Assembly: GCA_017301995.1 (NCBI GenBank)
Contig: JAFLEH010000024.1
Span: forward strand, 1 to 64,000
Source: Verrucomicrobiota bacterium
GTDB taxonomy: Bacteria > Verrucomicrobiota > Verrucomicrobiia > Verrucomicrobiales > Akkermansiaceae
Direction of reading: 5' to 3'
DNA: 64,000 nucleotides
Part shown: one piece after another, positions 33,914 through 43,587 of the stretch
Position numbering within the stretch: the first letter of the stretch is position 1
Layout of the letters: every line of letters begins with the position of its first letter
Notes under the pieces: generated by a model
What the model saw: only the letters and a program-made list of their open reading frames with translations
Databases searched by the model: none
Told to the model about the DNA's origin: nothing
Position numbers and translations under genes: made by a program

Positions 33914-35518
33914 ATGAAATCCAAGCACCAGCACTTCGGCTCCGTTCCGTTTCTATCATTGATTGTCGCCTTTTCCCTACCGGCGCACTCGGCAACCCAA
34001 TCGTGGATCGCCGGAGGAACGGGAAACCTGCAGGACGCCGCAAGATACACCAGCGGCACCGCCCCGGTGAATGGCGACACCGTCACATCCGATGGCACCG
34101 GGTCCAACATCACCTTCAATAGCACCAGTCCGGTGACTTCGCTTGCCACACTGGGTCTTAACGTCAGCAGCGGTGCCACGGTTTTCAACCAGACATCGGG
34201 CACCCTATCGCTGGGAACCCTCAATTTCGGCGGCGGCGGGGCTTCGAGAAACCCGACCTATAACATGAACGGCGGACAACTCGATATTACCTCGCAGTTC
34301 AACTGGGCCAACGGATCGAATGCCCGTTTCAACCAAAGCGCGGGCACCGTGAACTACAGCGGCGGCAGTTTCAACGTCGGAGTCGCAGGCGGTGCGAGGG
34401 GCTATATCACCATGACCGGTGGCACTCTCAATGCGAACTCGGTCGCGCAGATCAATCTCGGCAATACCGGCAGTGGAAACGGACAGGCCCACGTGGATCT
34501 GAGCGGATCTTCGGTTCTCAACGCCACGTCGTCCATATTTGTGATCGGTCAATACGGAGCGGCCACCGGAACGAATTCGTTCGCCACCGTCACTCTATCC
34601 GGCTCCTCCGAACTCAACACTTCCACGGTGGTGCTTGGCGGAAACAACGCGTCCTCAGCCGTGTATGGGGTGATAAATCTCAATGGAGGAACCATTACTG
34701 CGGGTTCCATCCGCAAGGGCAACTCCAACATCGCCGCGTCGGTCAGCGCAAACGTCCTCCATGCGAATGGCGGCACGGTCAGGGTCCTTGGCCATGGCAA
34801 CAACTCGAACTACTTTCTCGGGACTTTCGTGGATCTCCAGGCAAACGGGCTGAAAATCGACACGAATTCCAACAACGCCGGCATCTCCAACGACATGTCC
34901 GGATCCGGAGGTCTGACCAAGAAGGGCAACGGAACGCTCACCCTGTCGGGATCCAATACCTATTCGGGACTAACCACCGTTGAGGGGGGCACTCTGGTGA
35001 ACAACGGCGCCATCACGGGAGGCCTCGCGGTGGCCTCTGGAGCGACATTCTCGGGGGCCGGCACGGTTGGAGGGAACGCCACGGTAAACGGCACGCTTGC
35101 AATCGGAAACAGCCCCGGGTCGATGAGCTTCGGAGGCGATCTGACTCTCGCGGGAAGCTCCATTTTCGAACTCGGCGGCGCTGCAACCGCGGGCACGGAC
35201 TACGATTTAGCCAACGTTTCCGGCACGCTCACGCTTGGGGGCGCGCTCAACATCATCGGCTACAATGGCTATGATCTTTCGCTCGCCGCGGCTTACAACC
35301 TGTTTGATGCGGGCTCCGTCGCCGGAACCTTCTCGTCGGTTTCCGTTGGCGCGGTCAATCTGGCCTATGATTCGGGATCAGACAGTTGGTCCGCTGTTTC
35401 CGGAGCCACCACCTATTCATTCAGCGAGTCCAACGGTGTCCTAACGGTAATCCCCGAGCCCGCCGGAGCTTTGCTCGGCTTGATGGGCTCCCTGCTGGTT
35501 CTTCGCCGCCGCCGGTAG
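33914..35518 (+). CDS. PATR-type secreted protein with PEP-CTERM tail
   Basis: 534 residues from ATG 33914. Signal peptide (FLSLIVAFSLPAHSA, cleaved near residue 26) is followed by SWIAGGTGNLQDAARY. The N-terminal 330 residues are a beta-helix-like repeat region rich in G, N, S and T. A single canonical PATR repeat follows (LTKKGNGTLTLSGSNTYSG), then an AIGNSPGSM element. The C-terminus is a PEP-CTERM signal: IPEPAGALLGLMGSLL then RRRR. PEP-CTERM proteins are processed by exosortase and placed in the surface/exopolysaccharide layer. The N-terminal half is a close paralogue of the next gene, at DNA level too. Confidence 0.88.
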   Translation: MKSKHQHFGSVPFLSLIVAFSLPAHSATQSWIAGGTGNLQDAARYTSGTAPVNGDTVTSDGTGSNITFNSTSPVTSLATLGLNVSSGATVFNQTSGTLSLGTLNFGGGGASRNPTYNMNGGQLDITSQFNWANGSNARFNQSAGTVNYSGGSFNVGVAGGARGYITMTGGTLNANSVAQINLGNTGSGNGQAHVDLSGSSVLNATSSIFVIGQYGAATGTNSFATVTLSGSSELNTSTVVLGGNNASSAVYGVINLNGGTITAGSIRKGNSNIAASVSANVLHANGGTVRVLGHGNNSNYFLGTFVDLQANGLKIDTNSNNAGISNDMSGSGGLTKKGNGTLTLSGSNTYSGLTTVEGGTLVNNGAITGGLAVASGATFSGAGTVGGNATVNGTLAIGNSPGSMSFGGDLTLAGSSIFELGGAATAGTDYDLANVSGTLTLGGALNIIGYNGYDLSLAAAYNLFDAGSVAGTFSSVSVGAVNLAYDSGSDSWSAVSGATTYSFSESNGVLTVIPEPAGALLGLMGSLLVLRRRR

Positions 35519-35619
35519 TCCGCCGAATCCGCCATCGAACTTCATCTCCCCAGGAAGCGACGTTCCCCGATCTGGCGCACAAGCGGCGGCCCGCCCGGGC
35601 GACGCCTTTCACATAACCA

Positions 35620-38600
35620 ATGCTCCTCATGAAACCTAACCCACACATGCGATCCTCATCAAGACTGTTAGCCGCATTCGTCATTCTGACCTGCGCCCCA
35701 CTCCATGCCGCAACCCAAGTCTGGACGGCCGGCGGCAGCGGCAATCTTTACGATTCCACCAAATTCGCCAGCGGCATCGCTCCCGTGAATGGCGACATCG
35801 TAACGTCCGACGGAACCGGGTCCGTCATCGGATACGACGGTTCGAGCCCGGTGACCTCGCTCGCCACGCTTGGTCTGAATGTCACCAGCGGTGCCACGGT
35901 TTTCAACCACACATCTGGCACCCTATCGCTGGGCACACTCAATTTCGGTGGTGGAGGAGCTTCGAGAAACCCGACCTACAATATGAACGGCGGGCAACTC
36001 GATATATCTTCGCAGTTCACATGGGGCAACGGTTCCAACGCCCGGCTTATCCAAAGCGCCGGCACCGTGAACTACAACGGATCAAGTTTCAACGTCGGAG
36101 TGGCGGGTGGAGCGCGGGGCTATATCACCATGACCGGCGGGATTTTCAACGCGAACTCGGTCGCCCAGCTCAATCTGGCAAACACGGGCAGCGGAAACGG
36201 ACAGGCCTATGTCAATCTGAGCGGTTCCGCGGTCTTCAATGCCACTTCGGCCACGTTTGTGATCGGCCAGTATGGAGCGACCACCGGAACCAGCGCGTTC
36301 GCCGAACTGACCATCGCCGACACATCGGAACTCAACACTTCAACCGTCGTCCTTGGCGGAAACAACGCGTCCGCGGCGGTCTTTGGCATCATCAATCTGA
36401 ATGGCGGCACCATCGCCGCCGGATCCATCCGAAAGGGGAGTTCATCCATCGCGGCTTCGTCCACCGCGAATGTGCTCCGTGCCAACGGCGGCACCGTCAA
36501 GGTCCTTCCCCACGCGAACAACGCGAACTACTTCCTTGGAACCTATCTGGATCTCCAGGCGGGCGGTTTGAAACTCGACACCAACGGCAACGAAACCTCG
36601 ATCAGCGGCGTTCTGTCAGGCATCGGCGGACTGACCAAGGCCGGTGAGGGAAACCTCACGCTGTCCGCCGTGAACACCTATGCCGGCGATACCACGGTCA
36701 ACGCCGGTTCGTTGACTGTCGCAAACACCTGCATCGACGATGCCAGCACGGTCTCCGTCGCATCGGGAGCGAAACTCAGACTCAGCCATTCCGGCCAGGA
36801 CCAGGTAAAGAAGATCGTCCTGAACGGCACCGAGTTCACCGCGGTCGGGACCTACGGTTCCAGCGCGTCGGGCGCGATCTATCAGGATGACAACTTCTTC
36901 GAGGGAACCGGCGTGCTCCGGATCGGTCCCGCATCCTTGGGAAGAAGCCTCGTGTGGACCGGGACCAACAGTTCATACTGGGAAGCCAACGGTTCCCTGT
37001 TCGGCGAGTACAATTTCCTCGATGGGGCGAACCCCGCCGATTTCATCTACAACGACAGTGTCACCTTCGACGACTCCAGCACCGTGACTTCGGTGGTTCT
37101 GAACGGGTTGATCTATCCGGGTGATGTCACGTTCAACGGAAGCCGGGACTATCAGATCCAATCGTTCACCTCTCCTTCGGGTCTTGGAGGAACCGCTAGC
37201 ATCACCGTGAACAACACCGCGACGGTCTCACTTGGCGGAGCCGACAGCTCCTTCACCGGTCCGATAGACGTGAACGCCGGTGTTCTGAAACCGCTCAACA
37301 ACAAGAGTTTCGGCGCGTCCTCGGGCATCACCATCGCCAACGGCGCGCGTGTGGATCTCAACGGAAAGGCACCGGGTTCGATCTACACCTACACCTTGAA
37401 CGGTCCCGGGCCTTCGGGCGAACCGGCCATCATCAATTCAGGCGCGGACGTATTCTCCGCCACCGGCATCCGGGATCTGGTTCTGAACGCCGATTCGGTG
37501 ATCGGCAACGACGGCGGCCGCTTCGACATCGGCCATCAGGGAACCATCACCGGCAATGGCCACACGCTTACCAAGATCGGCAACAATCCGATGGCCGTGC
37601 GCGGCGACGCTTCGGGATCGGTCATCCACTATGTGATCCAGGGCGGACACGCATGGGCGGAAAGCACCGCCAATGCCTTCGGTGGCAGCGGCGGCAGCGT
37701 GCTCGTGAAATCCGGAGCAGCCGTCGGTCACTTCGGCGCGGCCATGACGATTGCCACACCCGTGACCATCGAAAGCGGCGGAACGCTCCGCTCCGGCACC
37801 TTCGGCGCGGCCACCGCGCTGACCGGCACATGGAGCGGAAACATCACGCTCGCGGGCAATGTGACCCTGGATGCGATCGGGGGTCCCATCGTTCTAACTG
37901 GCCCGATCTCCGGCACCGCGAACATCATCAAGACCGGGGTAAACTCCGTGACCGTTGCCAGCCCCACCTACGGCGGAAACACCACGGTGAACGCCGGCAC
38001 GCTGATCCTTCAAAGCGCCGACCTTGGCGACGGATCGACGGTCTCCATCGCGAACGGCGCGAAACTGAGACTCGATCACGGATCGTCGGACACGGTGGAC
38101 AAACTCGTCATCGCCGGCGCACAGGTGGCCGCGGGAACGTGGGGCGCGTCAGGTTCCGGAGCAGCCCATCAGGACGATGCCCACTTCGAGGGCCAGGGAA
38201 CGCTCAACGTCCTATCCGATCCGCCCGCATCGGGATTCTCCTCGTGGATCGGCGGCTTCTCCCTAACCGGAGACGATGCTCTCGCCGATGCCGATCCGGA
38301 CGGGGACGGCATCGGAAACGCGGCGGAATATGTCATCGGTGGCAATCCCTCCGCATCCTCACGCGACGGGCTCCCGTCCGCTTCAACTGAGGGAGACCAC
38401 CTTGTTTTCACTTTCCGCCGCAGTGACAGCTCTGAGACCCCGGATGTGTCCGTTTCGGTCGAATACGGCAGCGACCTCATTGGTTGGGCCTCCGTGCCCA
38501 TCGGAGCCACCGGATCAGGAATCGTGACAATTGCGGAAAACGGCGGGGATCCGGATATCATCACGGTTTCGGTGCCGAAGGATGGCGATTCCGCCAAATT

Positions 38601-38634
38601 CGCCCGTCTGAAGGTGACAGTGGCCGCGAATTGA
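35620..38634 (+). CDS. PATR-type secreted protein, paralogue with a different C-terminal module
   Basis: 1,004 residues; ATGs at 35620, 35629 and 35647 are all possible starts before the signal sequence (LLAAFVILTCAPLHA). Residues 30-330 are closely similar to the preceding protein (LSLGTLNFGGGGASRNPTYN, GARGYITMTGG). Further PATR repeats (LTKAGEGNLTLSAVNTYAG, GNTTVNAGTLIL) and a longer helix region follow. Instead of PEP-CTERM it ends with SWIGGFSLTGDDALADADPDGDGIGNAAEY split by a calcium-loop-like motif and FARLKVTVAAN, the same tail type as the proteins at 1-3188 and 4857-7817. It is 18 nt upstream of the GH97 gene and probably co-transcribed. Confidence 0.88.
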   Translation: MLLMKPNPHMRSSSRLLAAFVILTCAPLHAATQVWTAGGSGNLYDSTKFASGIAPVNGDIVTSDGTGSVIGYDGSSPVTSLATLGLNVTSGATVFNHTSGTLSLGTLNFGGGGASRNPTYNMNGGQLDISSQFTWGNGSNARLIQSAGTVNYNGSSFNVGVAGGARGYITMTGGIFNANSVAQLNLANTGSGNGQAYVNLSGSAVFNATSATFVIGQYGATTGTSAFAELTIADTSELNTSTVVLGGNNASAAVFGIINLNGGTIAAGSIRKGSSSIAASSTANVLRANGGTVKVLPHANNANYFLGTYLDLQAGGLKLDTNGNETSISGVLSGIGGLTKAGEGNLTLSAVNTYAGDTTVNAGSLTVANTCIDDASTVSVASGAKLRLSHSGQDQVKKIVLNGTEFTAVGTYGSSASGAIYQDDNFFEGTGVLRIGPASLGRSLVWTGTNSSYWEANGSLFGEYNFLDGANPADFIYNDSVTFDDSSTVTSVVLNGLIYPGDVTFNGSRDYQIQSFTSPSGLGGTASITVNNTATVSLGGADSSFTGPIDVNAGVLKPLNNKSFGASSGITIANGARVDLNGKAPGSIYTYTLNGPGPSGEPAIINSGADVFSATGIRDLVLNADSVIGNDGGRFDIGHQGTITGNGHTLTKIGNNPMAVRGDASGSVIHYVIQGGHAWAESTANAFGGSGGSVLVKSGAAVGHFGAAMTIATPVTIESGGTLRSGTFGAATALTGTWSGNITLAGNVTLDAIGGPIVLTGPISGTANIIKTGVNSVTVASPTYGGNTTVNAGTLILQSADLGDGSTVSIANGAKLRLDHGSSDTVDKLVIAGAQVAAGTWGASGSGAAHQDDAHFEGQGTLNVLSDPPASGFSSWIGGFSLTGDDALADADPDGDGIGNAAEYVIGGNPSASSRDGLPSASTEGDHLVFTFRRSDSSETPDVSVSVEYGSDLIGWASVPIGATGSGIVTIAENGGDPDIITVSVPKDGDSAKFARLKVTVAAN

Positions 38635-38652
38635 GGCTGTATCCCTCCCACC

Positions 38653-41007
38653 ATGATCGCAAGGCAGCTCTTAGTCTTCATAGCAATCTCCGGAATCCTA
38701 TCAGCCTCGGAAACCTGGCTGGACCAATACGAGGTGAATGAGATCACCTGCGGATTCTCCAACACCCGCGCGAGCCGGTCCATTTCCGACAAACCGCTCA
38801 CCGTCGCAGGCACTGTCTATCGACGCGGCATCGGCACCCACGCCGCGAGTGGAGCCACCTTCGGCGCGGATGGAAAATCCCCGCTGCGGTTCAGGGCGAA
38901 GGTCGGCGCGGATGACGGTCCGCAGGAATCAGGCAGCGTGGTATTCCAGGTCTTCGGCGACGACCGGAAGCTCTTCGATAGCGGCGTGCTCCGCAAAGGC
39001 GATGCAGCGAGAGACGTGGACGTGGATCTTTCCGGGGTGCGATTGATAGAGCTTCGGGTGACCGACGCCGGCGATGGCATGAACTGCGACCATGCCGATT
39101 GGTGTGAGGCGCGCTTCATCCACGCGGGCGAGGCCCCGCGCCTCATGCCGCGATGGTCCGTCGTTCTGCCCCATTACACGGGCGCGTTCCCTTCCGCTCC
39201 CGCGAAAGCGACCGCCTTTTCCAGTCCCAACGGAAAAGTCTCCGCCCGCGTGGGCGTGTCGGACGGGCGGCTCGCGCTCGAAGTGAGACGCCGCGGGAAA
39301 CCGGCGCTCGATCCGTCACCGCTCGGCATCACGCTCGACGGCCAGGACCTCGGAGCCGACGCGGAGATCGGGAAAGTGGAAACCTACACCACCAACACCA
39401 CCTATCCGAACCCGCTCGGCGGCGGAAATCTTCTGGACCGCTGCAAGGGCTTGAGGATCGCGCTGCGGAGCAAGCCTTCCGGTGTTTCATGGACCCTCGA
39501 CGTTCGTGCCTATGATGATGGCGTGGCCTGGCGATATCTGGCGCCCGGAAAAGGCGTTAGAAAATTCGGAGGTGAGGCCACCTCCTTCGTGGTGCCGGAG
39601 GGAAGCGTCTGCTGGAGCCATCACAACACCGTGAGCTACGAAGCGAACTACGTGTCGTTTCCAGCCAAGGGAGAGTCCCCGTCCCGCCCCGTGACAATGC
39701 CCCTAACCGTGGAACTCCCCGGCGGAGGATTCGCTTGCGTCACCGAGGTGGACACCTTCGGCTACAGCGGCATGACGCTCGGCCCGCGCGGGCGCATGTT
39801 CACCGGCATTTTCGAGGACGATCCGAAGGGGTTCGCACTTGATGGCGACATCGCCACGCCTTGGCGCGTGGTCATCGCCGTGGATGATCTCGACGCGCTG
39901 GTCAACCAAAGCATCGTTTACAACGTCGCGCCGCCGGCCGATCCCAAGCTGTTCCCAAAGGGTGGCCAGTCGTGGATCCAACCCGGCCGCGCGTACTGGA
40001 CCTGGGGTTTCGGCCAGTATGAAACCGCCAGATGGGAGCGCATCCGCGGTTATGTGGATGACGCCGCTTCCCTGAACTGCCGCTACTACGTGATCGACGA
40101 CCCCTGGCGCGAAAAGAAGATGGGCTGGCACCGCGACGGCCACGACGAATGGCGGAGCCTCAGGGAAATCTGTGACTATGCCGCGACCAAGAGCGTCAAG
40201 ATCATGGTCTGGGAGCATTGGGACCGCATCCGCGATCTGACGGCGCGCGAGGAGTTCTTCAAGAACCTCGCCGAGGCCGGTGCCGTCGGCGCGAAGATCG
40301 ACTTCATGGAAAGCGAAAGCCATGAACGCCTCTCGTTCTATCAATCCTGTCTGGAGATTGCAGCGCGCCGGCACATCATGATCAATTTTCACGGAGCCAA
40401 CAAACCCGCGGGCGAGGAACGCGCGTGGCCTAACTGGATGACCCGCGAGGGCATCTATGGCATGGAGCAGGGCGGCAATGTTTCCCGCACCCATCTCGCC
40501 GCACTGCCATTCACCCGATTCGTCACCGGGCCGGGGGATTTCACCCCCACCGTCTTCCGCGCCGGGCCGATGGGCAAGACCACCGCGGGATCGCAACTCG
40601 CCACGTCGGTCGTCTTCGGTTCGCCGATCAACCATTGGGCGGAAAGCCTGGAAACCTACCGGGCGCAGGGCCCGGAAGTCCTCGACTTCATCCGCAACAA
40701 ACCGGTCGTATGGGATGAAACCCGCGTGCTGCCCGGCAGCAGGATCGGCGAAACCGCCATCATCGCCCGCCGTTCGGGGAGTTCTTGGTGGGTCGCCGCG
40801 ATCAATGGCACCGATGTGCGGGTATCCCGGGAAATCTCCACCGCTTTTCTATCAGACGGCAAATGGGAGACCGTCACCTTCGCCGACGTCCCCGGAGACA
40901 AGACCAAACTCGACATCGCCCGATCATCGCTAGCCAAAGGCCGACCCATCACCGCCCGCATGGAGCCCGGAGGCGGCTTCGCCTTGATCTTGAAACCCGC
41001 CCGCTGA
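38653..41007 (+). CDS. Glycoside hydrolase family 97 enzyme with N-terminal NPCBM domain
   Basis: 784 residues with a signal peptide (LLVFIAISGILSAS). Residues about 20-160 form an NPCBM carbohydrate-binding domain (RGIGTHAASGATFGADG, FQVFGDDRKLFDSGVL, DHADWCEARF). The GH97 N-terminal beta-sandwich follows (about 190-430), then the (beta/alpha)8 barrel with YYVIDDPWREKKMGWH, VGAKIDFMESES (Asp about 550) and MINFHGANKPAG plus TREGIYGMEQ. The C-terminal beta domain ends with GGGFALIL. GH97 members are alpha-glucosidases or alpha-galactosidases; Asp 550 would suit the retaining galactosidase-type nucleophile, but activity cannot be settled by eye. Located in the periplasm or outside. Confidence 0.88.
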   Translation: MIARQLLVFIAISGILSASETWLDQYEVNEITCGFSNTRASRSISDKPLTVAGTVYRRGIGTHAASGATFGADGKSPLRFRAKVGADDGPQESGSVVFQVFGDDRKLFDSGVLRKGDAARDVDVDLSGVRLIELRVTDAGDGMNCDHADWCEARFIHAGEAPRLMPRWSVVLPHYTGAFPSAPAKATAFSSPNGKVSARVGVSDGRLALEVRRRGKPALDPSPLGITLDGQDLGADAEIGKVETYTTNTTYPNPLGGGNLLDRCKGLRIALRSKPSGVSWTLDVRAYDDGVAWRYLAPGKGVRKFGGEATSFVVPEGSVCWSHHNTVSYEANYVSFPAKGESPSRPVTMPLTVELPGGGFACVTEVDTFGYSGMTLGPRGRMFTGIFEDDPKGFALDGDIATPWRVVIAVDDLDALVNQSIVYNVAPPADPKLFPKGGQSWIQPGRAYWTWGFGQYETARWERIRGYVDDAASLNCRYYVIDDPWREKKMGWHRDGHDEWRSLREICDYAATKSVKIMVWEHWDRIRDLTAREEFFKNLAEAGAVGAKIDFMESESHERLSFYQSCLEIAARRHIMINFHGANKPAGEERAWPNWMTREGIYGMEQGGNVSRTHLAALPFTRFVTGPGDFTPTVFRAGPMGKTTAGSQLATSVVFGSPINHWAESLETYRAQGPEVLDFIRNKPVVWDETRVLPGSRIGETAIIARRSGSSWWVAAINGTDVRVSREISTAFLSDGKWETVTFADVPGDKTKLDIARSSLAKGRPITARMEPGGGFALILKPAR

Positions 41008-41462
41008 CGCCATGGTCCGATCATCCGGTCGGTTGAGTCTGACAGCCCGTCTTGCCTCCTGACGTTCGGCAGCGATGGAGAAAGCGGATCTCGGTTCCAC
41101 GGGAGCGACCTCGTTGCGGCTTCTTCCGACTCGGAGGGAAGGAAATCGAGACCGGGTGGTTATTTTTATCGCGGATTGGTCAGCATTGGTCGAATTCCGG
41201 TAGGTAAAGGCAGCGAACATGATCCCGGCACCCGAGCAAAGTCCCCAGAAGTCCTGCCGTGAGGCGCGCCGGCAATTAGACGCGATGGGCGCGCCACAGG
41301 CCTGGCCAATCTGTCCGCATCCGGCATTCGATCTGAATCTGCCCAAGGAGCTTGCCGGGTCTGTCTCGGGGTTATCCTCAGCAACTGGACCTGGATACAG
41401 GCGAGACGCAAACGATCTGGATGGACAGGACCGGCGGCGTGGAGCAATCCGTCTTTTCCTCA
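41008..41462. other. Non-coding stretch before the duplicated island end
   Basis: I see no gene. Open frames here (for example from 41219) run into the clamp fragment but their first 80 codons resemble nothing. A short AT-rich patch lies near 41160-41180. Probably recombination debris between the GH97 gene and the second island end. Confidence 0.5.
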
Positions 41463-41794
41463 CGGGCAGGCGCGGGTCCGTGGTGCTCCGCCATGACCAA
41501 CCCGGCCAGCTCGGCATCACCCTCGAAGACTCCGATTCCGACTCCGAAACCGTCTCCATCCGGGTGCCGGCCGCGGTATCCGGCGAGGTCCCGGTGATCG
41601 CCTACGATCCCGCCCACTTCGCCGATGTCCTGGCGATCGGCTCCGCACTGCGGTTCACCGACGGCATGAGCGCCACGCTCCTGACCGCCCCGGACGGAAC
41701 CCTCTGCGTCCTGATGCCCACCCGCTGCCACGCCTCATCCGCCATCCACCACGCCAACTCCCAACAGCCCGCCACCCAACCGGCCGCCGCCTGA
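41463..41794 (+). pseudogene. 3' fragment of a second island sliding-clamp gene
   Basis: The last 110 codons match the clamp at 24274-25437, from RRGSVVLRHD through the VPVIAYDPAHFADVL segment to CVLMPTRCHASS. A three-nucleotide insertion lies in the tail (NSQQPATQ versus TAPPATH). Domains 1 and 2 are absent. The frame joins upstream junk, so it is not a functional gene. Confidence 0.85.
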
Positions 41795-41826
41795 TTCCCC
41801 GTCAGGCCCACGCGTCCGGCAAACAC

Positions 41827-41887
41827 CCTCCCGCCAGCCCATCACCGGGCTGGCGGGAGGCGGGGGAAATTGATGGGGTGTTTTTTT
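41827..41887 (+). terminator. Hairpin and T-run, second copy
   Basis: CCTCCCGCCAGCCC (41827-41840), loop ATCACC, GGGCTGGCGGGAGG (41847-41860), seven T at 41881-41887. Relative to copy 1 the stem pair T:A is replaced by C:G, preserving pairing. Confidence 0.75.
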
Positions 41888-41891
41888 AGCT

Positions 41892-42459
41892 ATGGGGCAT
41901 TCAACGGAGTGCAACCCACTCACTTGTGGTTGGCGCAGCTTGTCCCCAGTGCCTCTCGGCTGAGAGTCCACTGGGGGCTGAGAATATAATCTTTTTACCG
42001 AAACACCCTGTGATTTATGCGCTTCGCGCTTCTGGGACAGGCTCTGGTGTAGGGACCCTGAGGTGCCGGTCCTGTTTTCAACGCAGGTTCGTTGTAAGAT
42101 CCACCGCCGGGATCGCTTATCCCGACTTTAGCTGTTAGATGGTATTCTGAGGTCCGGATCGTTGAATTTACGTTCATTTTATCAAAAGGTCTCCACCACA
42201 GGCTTGGGATTTACGCACCGAGGTTCCGGCACCCGTCACCGCGTGCGCGGGCGTCGGCCGGGTGGAGGCGATGAACCGGGCGCTGCTCATTCTAGTCGGG
42301 CAGATCACGGAGGGGATCGTAAACAAGGTTTCCAACGTCCGCGGGACCTGGTCACCGGTCCGGGTGGCGGGTCGTTTCTTCAGGACCCATACGCAACGTT
42401 CTATCTGAACGGAGCCACGGCTTCGAACAAGGCCTGAACACGCCACCGGGCCATCCGGT
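41892..42459. other. Region without a recognised gene; contains a nested hairpin
   Basis: Composition is less GC-rich than the neighbours between about 41890 and 42190. A compact nested hairpin lies at 41944-41976: CCCCAGTG/CACTGGGG enclosing CTCTC-GGCT-GAGAG. Short frames at 42162-42446 on both strands resemble nothing known. It could hold a small RNA or be decayed DNA next to the element border. Confidence 0.4.
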
Positions 42460-43107
42460 TCAACAGCTTCTTCGACGTCTCAGAAAACAGCCAACCGCGA
42501 GCGCGGCAAGGACGCCCGTGGACGGCTCGGGCACGGCGGTCACGCTCAGGGTCCAGGATTTCAAGGTGGCGGTGTCGCCGGGGTTCTGGTCGGCGATGAA
42601 AAGCGTCCAATCGCCGTTGGGATTGGCATTGGTGAAACCGTCCAACATTTTCACACGCGGGGTGGTGTCGAGCGCCAGCAGCGGATCGATATTCCGGCCG
42701 TCGGGCTGCCAGGTTCCGGTGGCGTTGCCGGAACCGGGAAGCAGCATGTGGACGTCGCCCGCGGCGAGATCGTCGAACAGGGCGATCAGATTGGCGGACC
42801 CCGATCCCAGATCGTCGAGCGCGGTGCGGCCGGGGCGGTTGAGCAGGATTGCCAGGGTCCCGTCGTGGACCAAATAGGCGTAGAGGTCGCCGTTCCATCC
42901 GCCTTCCAGTTCGATCGCCACCGTTACGGACTCGATCCGATCGAGGACGGGCGCGATGATGGTGACGGTGTTGGAAGCGCCCACGCCGCTGTTGTCCGGG
43001 ATCGCCAGGGTGCCGCTCCAAGATTGGGTGAGGGTGATGGCCGAACCGCCGCCGAACGCGATTGCGGGCAGAGCAAGAAACAGGATGCCGGGGATGATGG
43101 ATTTCAT
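42460..43107 (-). CDS. Secreted P-domain-like protein with PEP-CTERM tail
   Basis: 215 residues from ATG 43107. Signal peptide (IPGILFLALPAIAFGG) is followed by a domain resembling the proprotein-convertase P domain: TLAIPDNSGVGASNTVTI, GGWNGDLYAYLVHDGTL, and NPNGDWTLFIADQNPGDTAT with LKSWTLSV. It ends with a PEP-CTERM signal (VPEPSTGVLAALAVGCFL then RRRR). Exosortase-dependent surface location is expected. It lies 28 nt after the gene at 43136-47473 and is probably the last gene of that minus-strand operon. Confidence 0.85.
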   Translation of the reverse strand: MKSIIPGILFLALPAIAFGGGSAITLTQSWSGTLAIPDNSGVGASNTVTIIAPVLDRIESVTVAIELEGGWNGDLYAYLVHDGTLAILLNRPGRTALDDLGSGSANLIALFDDLAAGDVHMLLPGSGNATGTWQPDGRNIDPLLALDTTPRVKMLDGFTNANPNGDWTLFIADQNPGDTATLKSWTLSVTAVPEPSTGVLAALAVGCFLRRRRSC

Positions 43108-43135
43108 GTTATTTATGTTTGTTGGATGAATGGTT

Positions 43136-43587
43136 TCAAGGACTGCCCAACCGATAGAACGCGCTGCCGGGGGGCGGGTTTTCGTCGGTGAAGGAGATTT
43201 TTCCGGTAGCGTCCGCGGTGACGGTGGCGAGGGTCTGCCAATCGTCCAGCCCGCCGATGCTTCGTTGGACAACATAACTCCGGCCGGGGATACCTTGGAA
43301 GGATAAACCCATCTTTCCGCCGGGAAGCGTGGTGAGTTTCGGCGGATTGGTGTTGGCGCCGGGCGTTCCAACATTCGGTGCCGAACCCACTTGGACGGTG
43401 ACGGGTCCGGTGATGGAAGCTCCCCCGGAGTCGGTTAGGACGATGGTGAAGGTATCCGTTCCCGAGAATCCGTCAGGCGGCGTATAGCGGACGGCATCCG
43501 CCAGCAGGACCACGGCCCCGCCATTGGCCGAAACGGGACCGGCGGGGGTGATGGAGATCGCGTCGCCATCGGGATCGGAGGCTTTGG
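43136..43587 (-). repeat. 452-bp direct repeat, copy 1 (3' end of RCC1 gene)
   Basis: Matches 47499-47950 without gaps and with few mismatches. Encodes the ASDPDG domain and the FYRLGSP tail. A recent duplication or gene conversion between the two RCC1 genes. Confidence 0.85.

Larger units (their letters stand above)
41463..41891 (+). repeat. Duplicated island right end, copy 2
   Basis: Counterpart of 25109-25533, same orientation. Similarity ends right after the T-run (shared TTTAGCT), which probably marks the true right border of the element. Confidence 0.85.

Noticed and set aside
41219..41794. A 191-residue protein ending in clamp sequence
   Set aside because: The first 80 residues resemble nothing and the clamp part is only a 3' fragment of a duplicated block; treated as a pseudogene.
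42162..42446. Small proteins in both strands of the region before the P-domain gene
   Set aside because: No recognisable motif, no start signal and conflicting frames.
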